Shown here: positions 23,701 to 35,400 of the stretch, one piece after another
How the letters are laid out: each line of letters starts with the position of its first letter
Position numbering within the stretch: the stretch's first letter is position 1
Notes under the pieces: model-generated
Seen by the model: the letters and a program-made list of their open reading frames with translations, nothing else
What the model was told of the DNA's origin: nothing
Database searches by the model: none
Position numbers and translations under genes: made by a program
Source: Anaeramoeba ignava
Taxonomy: Eukaryota > Metamonada > Anaeramoebidae
NCBI GenBank assembly: GCA_028826165.1
Contig: JAPDFW010000082.1
Span: 325,001 to 371,713, forward strand
DNA: 46,713 nt
Reading direction: 5' to 3'

Positions 23701-23900
23701 TATTTAACTTCTTTTACACTGACAATCTTGAAGATTTTAATAAAGAAGAATTTGAGGATGTGATGGATTATTTTGGATTGAATGAAGATTCAATGATAAA
23801 TATTTATCTCAATAGACCTCCTTCTTTAAATTTTTTATTTCCAGAATACACATTTGATGAAGATCATACTGGAATTTCATTTGGTGGATTATTTGATTGA
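17744..23900 (+). CDS. Ankyrin-repeat/double-BTB protein B, 15 large exons plus microexons
   Basis: Large exons: 17744-17854, 17937-18035, 18179-18274, 18515-18610, 18820-18915, 19082-19177, 19384-19479, 19681-19776, 20210-20305, 20515-20610, 20816-20911, 21733-21828, 22042-22137, 22350-22439, 23166-23900. All are phase 0. Exons 3-13 are exactly 96 bases, each one ankyrin repeat beginning one or two residues before TPLH ([20 protein letters not shown] and relatives). The last exon starts after AATAG at 23166 and has two BTB-like domains, the second with [19 protein letters not shown] and FFYTDNL. With 20 microexons the protein is about 716 aa. Exons 3-5, 6-8, 9-11 and 12-14 are four copies of a three-repeat cassette. 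Scaffold or CUL3-adaptor function is inferred from domains. Exon borders are predictions, strongly supported by uniform length, phase and repeat register. Confidence 0.85.
19919..20196. repeat. ATAAAT microsatellite in cassette-3 intron
   Basis: About 280 bases of AAATAT/ATAAAT repeats lie in the intron before exon 9 of gene B. The equivalent intron before exon 6 has about 50 bases (19021-19069) and that before exon 12 about 660 bases. The same intron therefore expanded to different lengths. Confidence 0.9.
21063..21720. repeat. ATAAAT microsatellite in cassette-4 intron
   Basis: About 660 bases of the same AAATAT/ATAAAT repeat lie before exon 12 of gene B, with interruptions. The surrounding sequence (TTTAAATATAGATGGTAAT at the left, TTCCTAAAAAAAAG at the right) matches the flanks of the copy at 19919. 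Confidence 0.9.
22453..23162. repeat. AATAATTAAAT repeat filling the last intron of gene B
   Basis: The intron 22440-23165 is almost entirely units of AATAATTAAAT and AATAATCAAAAT or AATATTCAAAAT. It ends in AATTAAATAG, used as the acceptor for the BTB exon. No coding sequence is visible in it. Confidence 0.9.
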
Positions 23901-24218
23901 TTATTTGATTGATTGATTGATTGATTATTTGATTGATTATTTGATTGATTGATTGATTATTTGATTGATTGATTGATTATTTGATTGATTGATTGATTAT
24001 TTGATTGATTATTTGATTGATTGATTGATTATTTGATTGATTGATTGATTGATTATTTGATTGATTATTTGATTGATTATTTGATTGATTGATTGATTAT
24101 TTGATTGATTATTTGATTGATTATTTGATTGATTATTTGATTGATTGATTGATTATTTGATTGATTGATTGATTGATTATTTGATTGATTATTTGATTGA
24201 TTGATTGATTGATTATTT
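23889..24218. repeat. TTGATTGATTATTTGA tandem repeat after gene B
   Basis: The last codons of gene B (GLFD, then TGA) run directly into about 330 bases of TTGATTGA and TTATTTGATTGA units. The repeat begins at or just inside the stop region, so it may have grown from the 3' end of the coding sequence. Confidence 0.9.
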
Positions 24219-24420
24219 CCAGTTAAATCACCATTTATTCTAGAATTTTATTTTTCATTTCTTTTTGCTTTTTACTTCCCCAAAAAAAAATAATACAAGC
24301 TTTAAATTTAAATTTTTATTTTTATTTTTTGGATTTTATTTGAAAATTTGATTTAAATTTTTTTGATTTGAAAGAAAGAAAGAAAAAAAAGAAAGATTTG
24401 AAAAAATAGAAAAGTCCAAA

Positions 24421-25189
24421 TTATTTTTGTTTCTTTGATTTAATTTTTTTAGAAGTCTTTAAATCATCTTTTGAATAAATTTGTTCTGAAATGTTTCTCA
24501 AAAAATAAAATTCAACTAATGAACTTAATAAACTAATTTTTAAACAATAAAATTTTAAAAGATAATTTAGAAAATTTTAAATCAATAAAATTAATAAAAT
24601 TACCAAATTATCAAAGAAATTCTGTGAATTGAAAAAGCAACAATTAAACCATTAAATAAACTGAAAATAACTAAATTAAAAAATAAATTATTTAAATATA
24701 AATATAAATATAAATATAAATTTTTTTGATAAAGAAAGAAATTGATAAAATACACCAAAACCAATTTATTTGCCAACCAAATATTTCTAAAGTATTTCCA
24801 ATTAACTTTTATAAAGTTATGATTAATTAAATTTTTTTTTAAATGAAGAAATTTTTAAAGAGAAAAAAAAATGAGTAAAATTGAAATATTTTTTAAAAGA
24901 AAAAAAAGAAAACAATTTTTTCTACAATTAAAGTTATTATAAAAATAAATGAAGAAAGAACACCAGCAAGAAGATAAAACGGAATAGATATTCCAACAAG
25001 AGAAGAAGCAACTCTTAAAAGAGCAAAAATAGATACCCAAGATATTAAACTAGTTACAATAGATTGAGTAGGAGATTCTTTTAAAAATTTTTTTTTTTTT
25101 AATTTTTGTTTTAAAATTATTTAATTATTAAATTTTTAATAATTTTTAATTCCAAAAATAAAATGTTTTTATAACAAACTTTGATTCAT
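24421..25189 (-). CDS. KRTCAP2: KCP2-like oligosaccharyltransferase subunit, five exons
   Basis: Minus-strand exons 25189-25180, 25077-24926, 24805-24754, 24670-24604 and 24532-24421 give 130 aa. The first coding exon is only 10 bases. Introns are GT-AG and phases agree throughout. The product has four hydrophobic segments (about 10-27, 35-56, 70-86, 88-104), an IHR motif at 86-88, FLRNIS further on and a Lys-rich C-terminus (KIKSKKQK). This order matches keratinocyte-associated protein 2, an ER-membrane accessory subunit of the oligosaccharyltransferase: an IHRV motif at the third/fourth helix border, YYINKIS, then a basic tail. The short exons hide it from ordinary ORF reading. The family call rests on pattern memory, so it is good but not certain. 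It diverges from gene C, 156 bases away. Confidence 0.75.
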
Positions 25190-25345
25190 TTTTTTTTTTA
25201 TTTGAAAATTGAAAAATGAAAAATTAAAAATTGAAAAATTTACAAAAATAATTTTTTCATTTTTTTTTTATTTTCTTTTTTTAAAATTTAAAATTTAAAA
25301 CAAAAACAAAAACAAAAACAAAAACAAAAACAAAAACAACAAAAT
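25190..25345. promoter_or_regulatory. Divergent promoter between KCP2-like gene and ankyrin/BTB gene C
   Basis: This 156-base region holds TTTTTTCATTTTTTTTT at about 25253-25269 on the + strand and AAAACA repeats just before the gene C ATG. The AAAATGAATC context on the other strand starts the KCP2-like gene. Confidence 0.4.
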
Positions 25346-28300
25346 ATGGATCTTATTTATTCAATTCGTGAACAAAATTATGAATCTTTTTATGCTTTAC
25401 TAAAACAAAAATGGATTGACATAAATGAATATTGTGTTAATTTTTTATTTTTATTTTAAAAAAAAATTGTTTAATTTTATAGTTTTTAAAACAAATCAAT
25501 CTTTTTTTTTTTAGAGAGTAAAATTTATAATAAAAAAAAATAATTTTAAAGACTAAATTGAGAACAAAATTTTTTCACATTCTAAATAATATTTTTTTCT
25601 CTCAAGGGAGTAATTAAATTTAATATTAATTTTAATTCCAATTTTAATTTTAATTTTAATTTTAATTTTAATTTTAATTTTAATTTTAATTTTAATTCCA
25701 ATTTTAATTCCAATTTTAATTTTAATTTTAATTTTAATTCCAATTTTAATATTAATATTAATTTTAATTTTAATTTTAATTTTAATTTTAATTTTAATTT
25801 TAATTTTAATTTTAATTTTAATTTTAATTTTAATTTTAATTTTAATTTTAATTTTAATTTTAATTTTTAATTCAATTTTAATTTTAATTTTAATTTTAAT
25901 TTTAATTTTAATTTTAATTTTAATTTTAATTTTTAATTTTTTTTTTAATTTTAATTTTAATTTTAATATTAATTTTAATTTTAATTTTAATATTAATTTT
26001 AATTCCAATTTTAATTTTAATTCCAATTTTAATTCCAATTTTAATTTTAATTCCAATTTTAATATTAATATTAATTTTAATTTTAATTTAAATTTTAATT
26101 TTAATTTTAATTTTAATTTTAATTTTAATTCTAATTTTAATTTTAATTTTAATTTTAATTTTAATTTTAATTCCAATTTTAATTTTAATTTTAATTTTAA
26201 TTTTAATTTTAATTTTAATTTTAATTTTAATTTTAATATTAATTTTAAATCCAATTCCAATTTTATAAATGAATTTTAATTCCAATTTTAAAAATGAATT
26301 TTAATTTTAAGAGTTTAACTCCACTTCTTTATGCTTGCCAAATAAATTCAAGTTATGAAACTATCAAAGCATTACTTGCTTTTAATGCACTTGTTTCTTC
26401 AGTAGATGTAAATTACTTTTTAAAATGTTAATAATTTATAAATTTTTGGAATGTAAACTGATTATAAATATATTTTAGAGAGTAAATTTTTCATATTTGA
26501 AAAGAAGAATAAAGGAAATTTATTTGATTAAATTTGATTTTTAGTATGTAAATAAAAATGAATAAGTTTTTTATTATTAATATTAACTTTTTTTTCTCTT
26601 ATTTTGGATATAAATAATAATAATAAAAGGGTGATACTCCTTTACATATTGCATGCAAAACATGTAAAGATCCAAATGTGATAAATTTACTTATTTCTTG
26701 TGGATCTGATGTGAATGCTTTAAATGTAAAAATATCAAAATTAAAATCAAATAAAAAAAGAAAGAAATAATAAATATTGAAATTATATTCTTTCAAAAAA
26801 AAAAGTTTGTAGTTTTCATTTTAGAATTTATTGCAAAAAAAAAGAAAAAAACAATTATTTTAATAATATTAATCTTTCTCAATTTAGAATGTAAATACAA
26901 ATTTAAATATAAATTTAAATTAGAATTAGAATTAAAATTTAATTAAAACAGAACGAGACTCCTCTTCATTATTCATGCAAATATAATTTGAATTTTTTGA
27001 ACATTAAACTTCTTCTTGAAGCAAATGCAAATCTTTCTATTGGATCTTTTGTAATATATGAATACAAAAGAATTTAACCAAATTATCTAATATATAATAT
27101 ATAATATATAATATATAATATATCTTTATATTATTTAGTATGTAATTATTTTCCAAATGATTTATTAATTAATTTAATTTAATTTAATTTAATTTAATTT
27201 ATTTAATTAAGTTTGTAATTTTATTGGATCTTTTAAAAACTGAATTGTTTTATTTTAGTAATAAATATTAATAAATATTTAAAAGGGAAATACACCAATT
27301 CATTTTGCAGTAAAAAATGGAGCAGGTTTAGAAATTATTTCTTTATTAATGAGATATGGTGCAGATCCCCTGAAAAAAAATGTAAAAATTGTTTTGTCTT
27401 TCAAATTAAACATTTAATTTTTATAATCTTTTTTTTTTATATATAAATTTAGGAAGTAATTCAAATTCAAATTCAAATTCAAATTCAAATTCAAATTCAA
27501 ATATAGAAATGAAAAAATTTTGTTTTATTGATTTTTCTTTTTCTTCTTTTTGATAAAACAAAAAACGGAATAGCTTGTATTTAAATAAACATTTATATTT
27601 GAATTGTTTGTTTATATTGAATATATTATCAAAAACAAAGGGAAAAAGTTGTTTAGAAATATGTGAGGATGAAAAAACCAAATCATTTTTCAATAGTGCC
27701 AATTCTTTTGTTGAAGATTATGTAAATTTATTTGTCAGACAGGAAAAATATGATGTAATTTTCACAACAAAAGATAACAAGAAAATTGGAGGACATCAAA
27801 TTTTCATTGAAAATCGGATAGGAAAAGAAGCTTTTAATAAAGCTATTCATGTTTTTAAAGTTTATAATGAAGATCAAGTGTTTTCTTATTTAAAAATGAT
27901 ATATGGAGATAATGAAATTGAAGAAGATGAAGTAATGAAAGAAATATCAGAAAAACTTGAAATTGATTTGAAAAAAATTCGAGGGAAAAAATTTTTGATT
28001 CAAGATATGGCAAATTTATATAGGAATGGAGATGAAAGTTTGAAAGATTTTTCAATTATTCTGAATAATAATAATGAATTTATTAAAACTCATATATTTG
28101 TATTGATGGCAAGAAGTGATTTATTTCGAGGAATGTTTTTAGCAGTTACAGAAGATAAATCAAATCAAGTAAGAGATTATAGTGGGAAATCAGATGAAGC
28201 TTTAAAAATTTTGGTGGAATTTTTATATACAGATTTTATTCAAGATGATATTTCTGATGTTGTTTATGAAGATCTTCAAGATGCTGTTGAATATTATCAA

Positions 28301-28435
28301 TTAAATCAAAATTCTTCTCTTTATGGTATTCTTGCTTTAAAAAGGATAGAAGGTTTAGAGAAAAAAAATGAATTATTACCTTTTAAACAAGAAGATTTAT
28401 TGAAATTGAAAGAAAAAATTGAAATGGAGAATTAA
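25346..28435 (+). CDS. Ankyrin-repeat/double-BTB protein C, six large exons plus microexons
   Basis: Large exons 25346-25435, 26312-26407, 26630-26725, 26952-27050, 27286-27381 and 27641-28435, all phase 0, with nine microexons give about 432 aa. Exon 1 starts MDLIYSIREQNYES. Exons 2-5 each hold one ankyrin repeat (LTPLLYACQ, DTPLHIACK, ETPLHYSCK, NTPIHFAVK). Exon 6 starts GKSCLEICEDEKTK after CAAAG and contains two BTB-like domains, the second with LKDFSIIL, THIFVLMARSDLFRGMF and FLYTDF. It is a shorter paralogue of the genes at 13208 and 17744. An independent start inside the last exon is unlikely because the ankyrin exons splice to it in frame. Function beyond a BTB/ankyrin adaptor is unknown. 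Confidence 0.85.
25515..27455 (+). other. Nine single-codon microexons of gene C
   Basis: AG-NNN-GT units at 25515 AGA, 25607 GGA, 26479 AGA, 26545 TAT, 26806 TTT, 26888 AAT, 27139 TAT, 27212 TTT and 27453 GAA (first base given). The pattern is two per interval between the ankyrin exons and one before the BTB exon. Between exons 2 and 3 the result is VDRYGDTPLH, which matches the ankyrin consensus DxxGxTPLH residue for residue; the Arg and Tyr come from microexons. Between exons 1 and 2 the result is EYCRGSLTPL, with the conserved Gly supplied by the GGA microexon. Confidence 0.75.
25614..26309. repeat. TTAATTT repeat inside a gene C intron
   Basis: About 690 bases of TTTTAA units with occasional TTCCAA fill the intron between the GGA microexon and exon 2. 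Minus-strand open frames encode only Lys-Ile/Lys-Leu repeats and are not genes. Confidence 0.9.
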
Positions 28436-29497
28436 TACAATTTTTTTTTTAAAGGAAAAAACATTTTAAATGAATTTTGATTGAATTTTGAATGAATTTT
28501 AAATGAATTTTAAATGAATTTTAAATGAATTTTAATTAAATTTTGATTGAATTTTAAATGAATTTTAAATGAATTTTAAATGAATTTTAAATGAATTTTA
28601 AATGAATTTTAAATGAATTTTAAATGAATTTTAAATGAATTTTAAATGAATTTTAAATGAATTTTAAATGAATTTTAATTAAATTTTAAATGAATTTTAA
28701 TTGAATTTTAATTGAATTTTGACAATAGAATTAAGTTTGATTTGATTAATTGAATTTTGATTAAGAGATCTTGATTAAATTTTAATTAAATTTTAATTGA
28801 ATTTTAAATGAATTTTAATTGAATTTTGACAATAGAATTAAGTTTGATTTGATTAATTGAATTTTAATTAAGAGATCTTGATTAAATTTTAATTAAATTT
28901 TAATTAAATTTTGATTGAATTTTAAATGAATTTTAATTAAGAGATCTTGATTAAATTTTAATTAAATTTTAAATGAATTTTAAATGAATTTTAATTGAAT
29001 TTTAATTAAATCTTGATTAAATTTTAATTAAATTTTAATTAAGTTTTAATTGAATTTTAAATGAATTTTGACAATAGAATTAAATTTTATTTGATTAATT
29101 GAATTTTAGTTAAGAGATCTTTTCTAATTCTTTTTGAAAATAAAAAATAAAGAAATAAATTAAAAAAAAAGAGGGTTATTTTTTTTAAAGAATATTTTAG
29201 GGGATCAATTTTAAATTGTTTATCTTTTGTTTATATTGTTTATTTATTTGAAAATTAAAGAAAAAAAAAATTATTTTTAATTTAAATACAAAAAAATTTT
29301 TTTCATTTTTCTACTTTTCAAAAATTTGACAATTTATTTCTTTCAAATTTTTTTTTTTTTTAATTCTTTATTCTTTATTATTCTTTGTTATTATTTTTTT
29401 TCCTTTTTTATTAAATTAAAAAAAATTTTTTCTTTAATTTTGCAAACAAGAAAAAAACAAAACAAAATAAAACAAAAAAAAAAACCGAAAAAATAAA
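28436..29497. repeat. TGAATTTTAAA tandem array and AT-rich spacer
   Basis: From 28460 to about 29115 an 11-12 base unit (TGAATTTTAAA with TTAATTAAA variants) is repeated. A longer unit containing TTGACAATAGAATTAA and AAGAGATCTTGATTAAAT recurs around 28720, 28828 and 29065, so there is a higher-order repeat. The part from 29116 to 29497 is non-coding, with TTTTTTTCATTTTTC at about 29298, the presumed promoter of the next gene. Confidence 0.85.
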
Positions 29498-32400
29498 ATG
29501 GAATATCAAAAAATTAATTTGGAAACAATTCAACAACGGAAAAGTCGTTTTTTTGAGTATTGTGAAAAAGGAGAAAGTGATATGGTTCAAGAAATATTAA
29601 CCAATCCATCATATAATTATCACACAGACACACAAAATGAAAAAGGACAAAATGCACTTCATGTTGCTGTTCGTGCAAATCAATATGAAATTTGCAAATT
29701 ATTATTGGATGCTAAAATTAAACCTAGTGAAAAAGAAAAAGAAACTTCTCATTCTCCTCTTCATATTGCTGCTAATCTTAATTACCCTAAAATTGCTAAA
29801 TTGTTACTTGATTCTCTTGCTGATCCAACATTACCTGATAAAGATGGTTGGTAAGTGTTTTGTTTTTGGAAATAAATTTACAAACATTTAAAAACATTTA
29901 AAAATAAAATTAATAACAAATTTAAAAAGAAATTGAAAGAATGAATTTACAAATAAATTTACAAATAAATTTAATAATCAATTTACAAATAAATTTACTA
30001 ATAAATTTACAAATAAATTTACAAATAAATTTACAAATAAATTTACAAATAAATTTACAAATAAAATTAATAATCAATTTACAAATAAATTTACAAATGA
30101 ATTTACAAATGAATTTACAAATAAATTTAATAATCAATTTAATAACAAATTTAATAATAAATTTAATAATAATTTTAATAATAAATTTACAAATAAATTT
30201 ACAAATAAATTTAATAATAAATTTAATAATAAATTTACAAATAAATTTACAAATAAATTTAATAATAAATTTAATAATAAATTTAATAATAAATTTACAA
30301 ATAAATTTACAAACAAATTTACAAATAAATTTACAAACAAATTTACAAATAAATTAATAATAAATTTACAAATAAATTTAATAACAAATTTAATAACAAA
30401 TTTAATAACAAATTTAATAATAAATTTAAAAACAAATTTAAAAACAAATTGAATAATAAATTTAATAATAAATTTAATAATAATTTTAATAATAAATTTA
30501 ATAATAATTTTAACAACAAATTTAATAACAAATTTACAAATAATTTTAATAATAAATTTAAAAAGAAATTGAAAGAATAAATTTACAAATAAATTTAATA
30601 ATAAATTTACAAATAAATTTACAAATAAATTTACTAATAAATTTACAAATAAATTTACTAATAAATTTACAAATAAATTTACTAATAAATTTACAAATAA
30701 ATTTAATAATAAATTTAAAAATAAATTTAAAAACAAATTTACAAACAAATTTAATAACAAATTTAATAATAAATTTAATAATAAATTTAAAAATAATAAG
30801 GACACCACTTCATTGTGCTCTTCATTCCAATTCAAAAGAAATTGCAATTATGTTAATGGATATCACAAACAGTTTAGCAGAAATACCTGATTTTCAAGGA
30901 TTATTACCTATACACGCTGGTGTTAAAAAAAACAGTGTTGATACATGTGAATTTCTTTATAAAAAAATGAAGCCCAAAGCAACATACACTAAAACAAAAG
31001 AAGGACTTCTTCCTATTCATATTGCAGCAAAATATGGACAAATCCAAATAATAGAAATGCTAATGAAAAATAAAGTCAAAATCAAAACATTATCCAAAGA
31101 AAAAAGAACTGCTCTTCATTATGCAAGTGAAGCTGGTCAAAAAGAAACAGTTGAATTTTTGATTAATGCTGGTCTTTCTGTTAATATAACTGATTCAAAT
31201 AGGCTTACTCCTTTAACTTTGGCTCAAATGAATAAGCATAATGATGTATGTTCTATTTTGATGAACCATGGAGCTAAAAGTGCTATTCATGAATTTATTA
31301 AGCTTGGGAAAGTTAATAAGATTAAAAAATTATTGAAAAAAAGAATGGAAATTGAAGGTAAAAATTATAAAATTAAAATTAGAATTAAAATTAAAATTAA
31401 AACTAAAATTAAAATGAAAATTAAAATTAAAATTATAATTAAAATTAAAATTATAATTAAAATTAAAATTAAAATTAAAATTAAAATTAAAATTAAAATT
31501 AAAATTAAAATTAAAATTAAAATTAAAATTAAAATTAAAATTAAAATTAAAATTAAAATTAAAATTCTTTTTAAATTAAAATTCATTTATAAAATCAAAA
31601 TTAAAATTAAAATCAAAATTAAAATTAAAATTAAAATTAAAATTAAAATTAAAATTAAAATTAAAATTAAAATTAAAATTAAAATTAAAATTAAAATTAA
31701 AATTAAAATTAAAATTAAAATTAAAATTAAAATTAAAATTCATTTATAAAATCAAAATTAAAATTAAAATTAAAAATTAAAATTAAAAATTAAAATTAAA
31801 ATTAAAATTAAAATTAAAAAATTCATTTATAAAATTAAAATTAAAATTAAAATTAAAATTCATTTATAAAATTAAAATTAAAATTAAAATTAAAATTCAT
31901 TTATAAAATTAAAATTAAAATTCATTTATAAAATCAAAATTCTTTTTAAATTAAAATTCATTTATAAAATTAAAATTAAAATTAAAATTCATTTATAAAA
32001 TTAAAATTAAAATTAAAATTAAAATTAAAATTAAAATTAAAATTCATTTATAAAATTAAAATTAAAATTAAAATTGAAATTAAAATTAAAATTAAAATTC
32101 ATTTATAAAATTAAAATTAAAATTAAAATTAAAATTAAAATTCATTTATAAAATCAAAATTAAAATTCATTTATAAAATCAAAATTCTTTTTTAAATTAA
32201 AATTCATTTATAAAATTAAAATTATTTTCTAAAATTCAGCTTACGACAAAGAAGAAAACAAACCTCTTCATCTTTCTGTTGCACTGAGAAATTATGAAAT
32301 AACAGATTTACTAGTTACACAAGGAGCACAAATTGATTGCCTTGACGCAAATAAATCTACACCATTACATATTGCAATAAAAAACGGAGATTTCCGAATT

Positions 32401-35400
32401 GTGGGATATCTAATATCCAAAGGAGTAAACCTAGAAATTGAAGACGGAGATGGAAACAAACCAATCCATTTAGCAATAATACACGATCATATGGAAATAC
32501 TGAGAAAAATAGCAGGAACAGGAATTAATCTTCAGATGTATAATTCTCAAGGAACAACAGCACTGAATATCGCAGCACAACAGAAAAACTTCGCTGCATT
32601 TCAAATACTATTTGATTTTGGAGCAGATATAAATATCTCAGATATCGACAAAAAAACACCTCTTCATGAAGCTGTTGAAAGAGGACATTTTGATTTTATC
32701 AGCGATTTATTTGCAGCACGAACTCAAAAAAGTATCAATATAAATGCTGTTGATAATTTGGGAAGAACACCCCTTATGTATGCAATCGAAATTGGAGACT
32801 TGAATATTGTTTCTCTTTTAATAAACAAGAACGCTGACTTGAATATATTGGATAATGAGAGAAATTCCGCATTACATTATGCAATTCGTTTTGAATTCAG
32901 CGAAATACTTGAAAAATTATTGGCAAGCGGAATCGAAATCCGCAATTCGGGCGATGGTTTGTCTCCATTCCATCTTGCAATCAAATTTAACCAAATGTTA
33001 GTGTGCGCAAAGGCGCTATTGAATGCTAATGTGGGGCTTGATTCTCTGGATAAAGACGGGAATCAACCAATACATTTCGCAGCAATTAGAGAGAACTTCA
33101 AATTCATCGCATGGATACAGAAATGCGGATGGAAAATCGATGCAGAGAACATGAAAAAAAACACTCCACTTCATATCAGTGCGAAGAAGGGAAAATTGGA
33201 TGCAGTGAAACTACTTCTTGTGAAGGGATCAAACCCGAATTTGAGGAACAATCATAGTCAAACACCACTCCATATTTCGTGCAAAAAGGGATTTTACGAG
33301 TGTGCAAAAGCACTGATTGAAAACAATGCGGAATTGGAATTAACAGATGAGAACGAAAAAACACCACTTAGTCTCGCGATAGAGAACCAACACTACGATA
33401 TTGCTCAATTACTTATATTAAGCGGTGTTCCTAGTCCTTTGGAAAGTGCGATTAATGATGAAGACGAGCGATTGTTCTCTCTTTATATCGAATTCGGATA
33501 TCCAATTAATTTGAGAGACACAAACGGAAACACTCCGTTAAATCTTGCGATTGCAAAACGAAATTTATCCATGATCAAAACAATCATGAAATTCAATCCC
33601 GACGCAAATATTCCCAATGCCGAAGACCTGGCTCCCATTCAGGAAGTTGCTCGATGGGGAAATTTGGAGGCCTGCCGCATCCTTCTTGAGCTAGGTGTTG
33701 GGCTTGATAATTACGAAAACGAGTCCGATTATCCGCACATTATCGCAAAAGAATCAAACAATACCGAATGTTATAAGATTCTTCAAAAACAATTTGAAAT
33801 GATATCTTTTTTGAACCGAATCATTGAATCTCAAACTAATTACATTGATAATATCGCGTCGTTAATGGAAGATATCGCGAAGATTTCTCAAATGGCAGGA
33901 ATTCCAAACAGTTCAAGCAACCCAAATATCCAGCAGAGTATTAGCAACCTCAATGTTCTTGCGAAAGCCAAAATGAAAAAGGAAGCTGAAAAAATCTTCT
34001 TGAGAATCGAGAAGATTTACGAGGTCAACATCAAAATATTGGAACGATTGAAAACAGAACACGACAAATGGTCATCTCGATCCAGAATCGAAGATACAAT
34101 CACAAAATTTCTTAACGAATTAACAATTTATGGGGAATATTTTGCAATTTTGGATATCATTCGCTCGCTGATGTTCAAATGCTTCAGCAACACAAACTTC
34201 CCAGCATTGGTCAAGAAACTTGAGGAGGAATCCAAAAACCAACCGTTCAATTTTCTCATTTTGTTTATTCGCTCAATTCGAACAATTACGCGATATCCAT
34301 TGCTATTGGATCAAATTTTCAAGATGAAAGACAAAAATCATCCCAAATACCAGAATGTTGTTTCTGCGCTTGGGAATCTCAAGAAAATATCGGAAGATAT
34401 CGACGAATCAAAGAGGCTTGAACAAGAACGGATCAAAATTGAGCAAATCACGAAAAAACTAAAAGGAACGCAATCCGATTTGTCGCAAGATTACGGACGC
34501 AGATTTATTATGGAGGGTGTTTTGTTTGTATACAACCCACTGTTTATAACAACGAAGAAGAAGAAGAAAATAATTTCCAAGCTCAAGCGCAAAGAGAAAG
34601 GACAAAGCGCACGAACTACAAAACGATCTCAATACAGAAATGGTTGACAAAAACGGAGTTGATCTGAAGCCTCGTCTCGATAGAAAATCCGAGGAAAATA
34701 CATCCAAAGATAATATTCTGGATGACTCACAACAGCCGAGACACAACCATAACGAAAACACAAAAAATCCGCGAAATTCCGCAAAAAAGGGATTTGGAAA
34801 TCATGATAGTAATTTCCAAAGCGATGATGAAAATCTAAATAAATTCAATAACTCTAATGATGATATAAATATTGAGGAAATAAAATCACGAAGATCATCC
34901 ACAATAGACACAAAAGACCCAAAAATGGCAGGAAAATATGGAGAGCTCATGAAAAAAAGCTTCCGAAGAACAACACAAATGGATAAATCTCCGCTTGAAA
35001 AATCAACATCACTTTTAGAACCAAATAAAAATTCAAGCATAATGAACCAAATTGCACGTAAAAACGATCGGTCAATAACACAAGCAAGAAAAATCGAAGC
35101 ATATGCGGTTAATTCCGCAGATAAACCCCCAAAAAGAAAGCCAAAAACAAGGAAAAATCGAGTTTTTTCAAATGTTTTTTCAAGAGGAAAAGATAATTCC
35201 GACGAACAAAATTCAAACAAAAACAAGAAAAAACAAGCAATTCCAAAAGCAGTTGGTTTGAGCTCAACATTAAAAAACCAAAAAAGAGCAAAAAAGTCTC
35301 CTCAAGCCAAAAAATCAGAAAGATCTCAACTGAAGGCGCACTTGATGAAAATCTCATCCAAAAAGCACTTGTTTCTTTTCAGCGATCTTCTTCTGATCTG

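Noticed and set aside
25553-26285. Minus-strand frames of Lys-Ile and Lys-Leu repeats
   Set aside because: They come from TTTTAA repeats inside an intron of gene C; no protein-like composition.
26821-26833. Additional microexon at TTTTAGAATTTATTG in gene C
   Set aside because: AG is not followed within three or six bases by GT, so it does not fit the pattern.
30134-30847. CRISPR-like array in the 13-base repeat regions
   Set aside because: Repeats are short, contiguous and without unique spacers; this is a eukaryotic intron.
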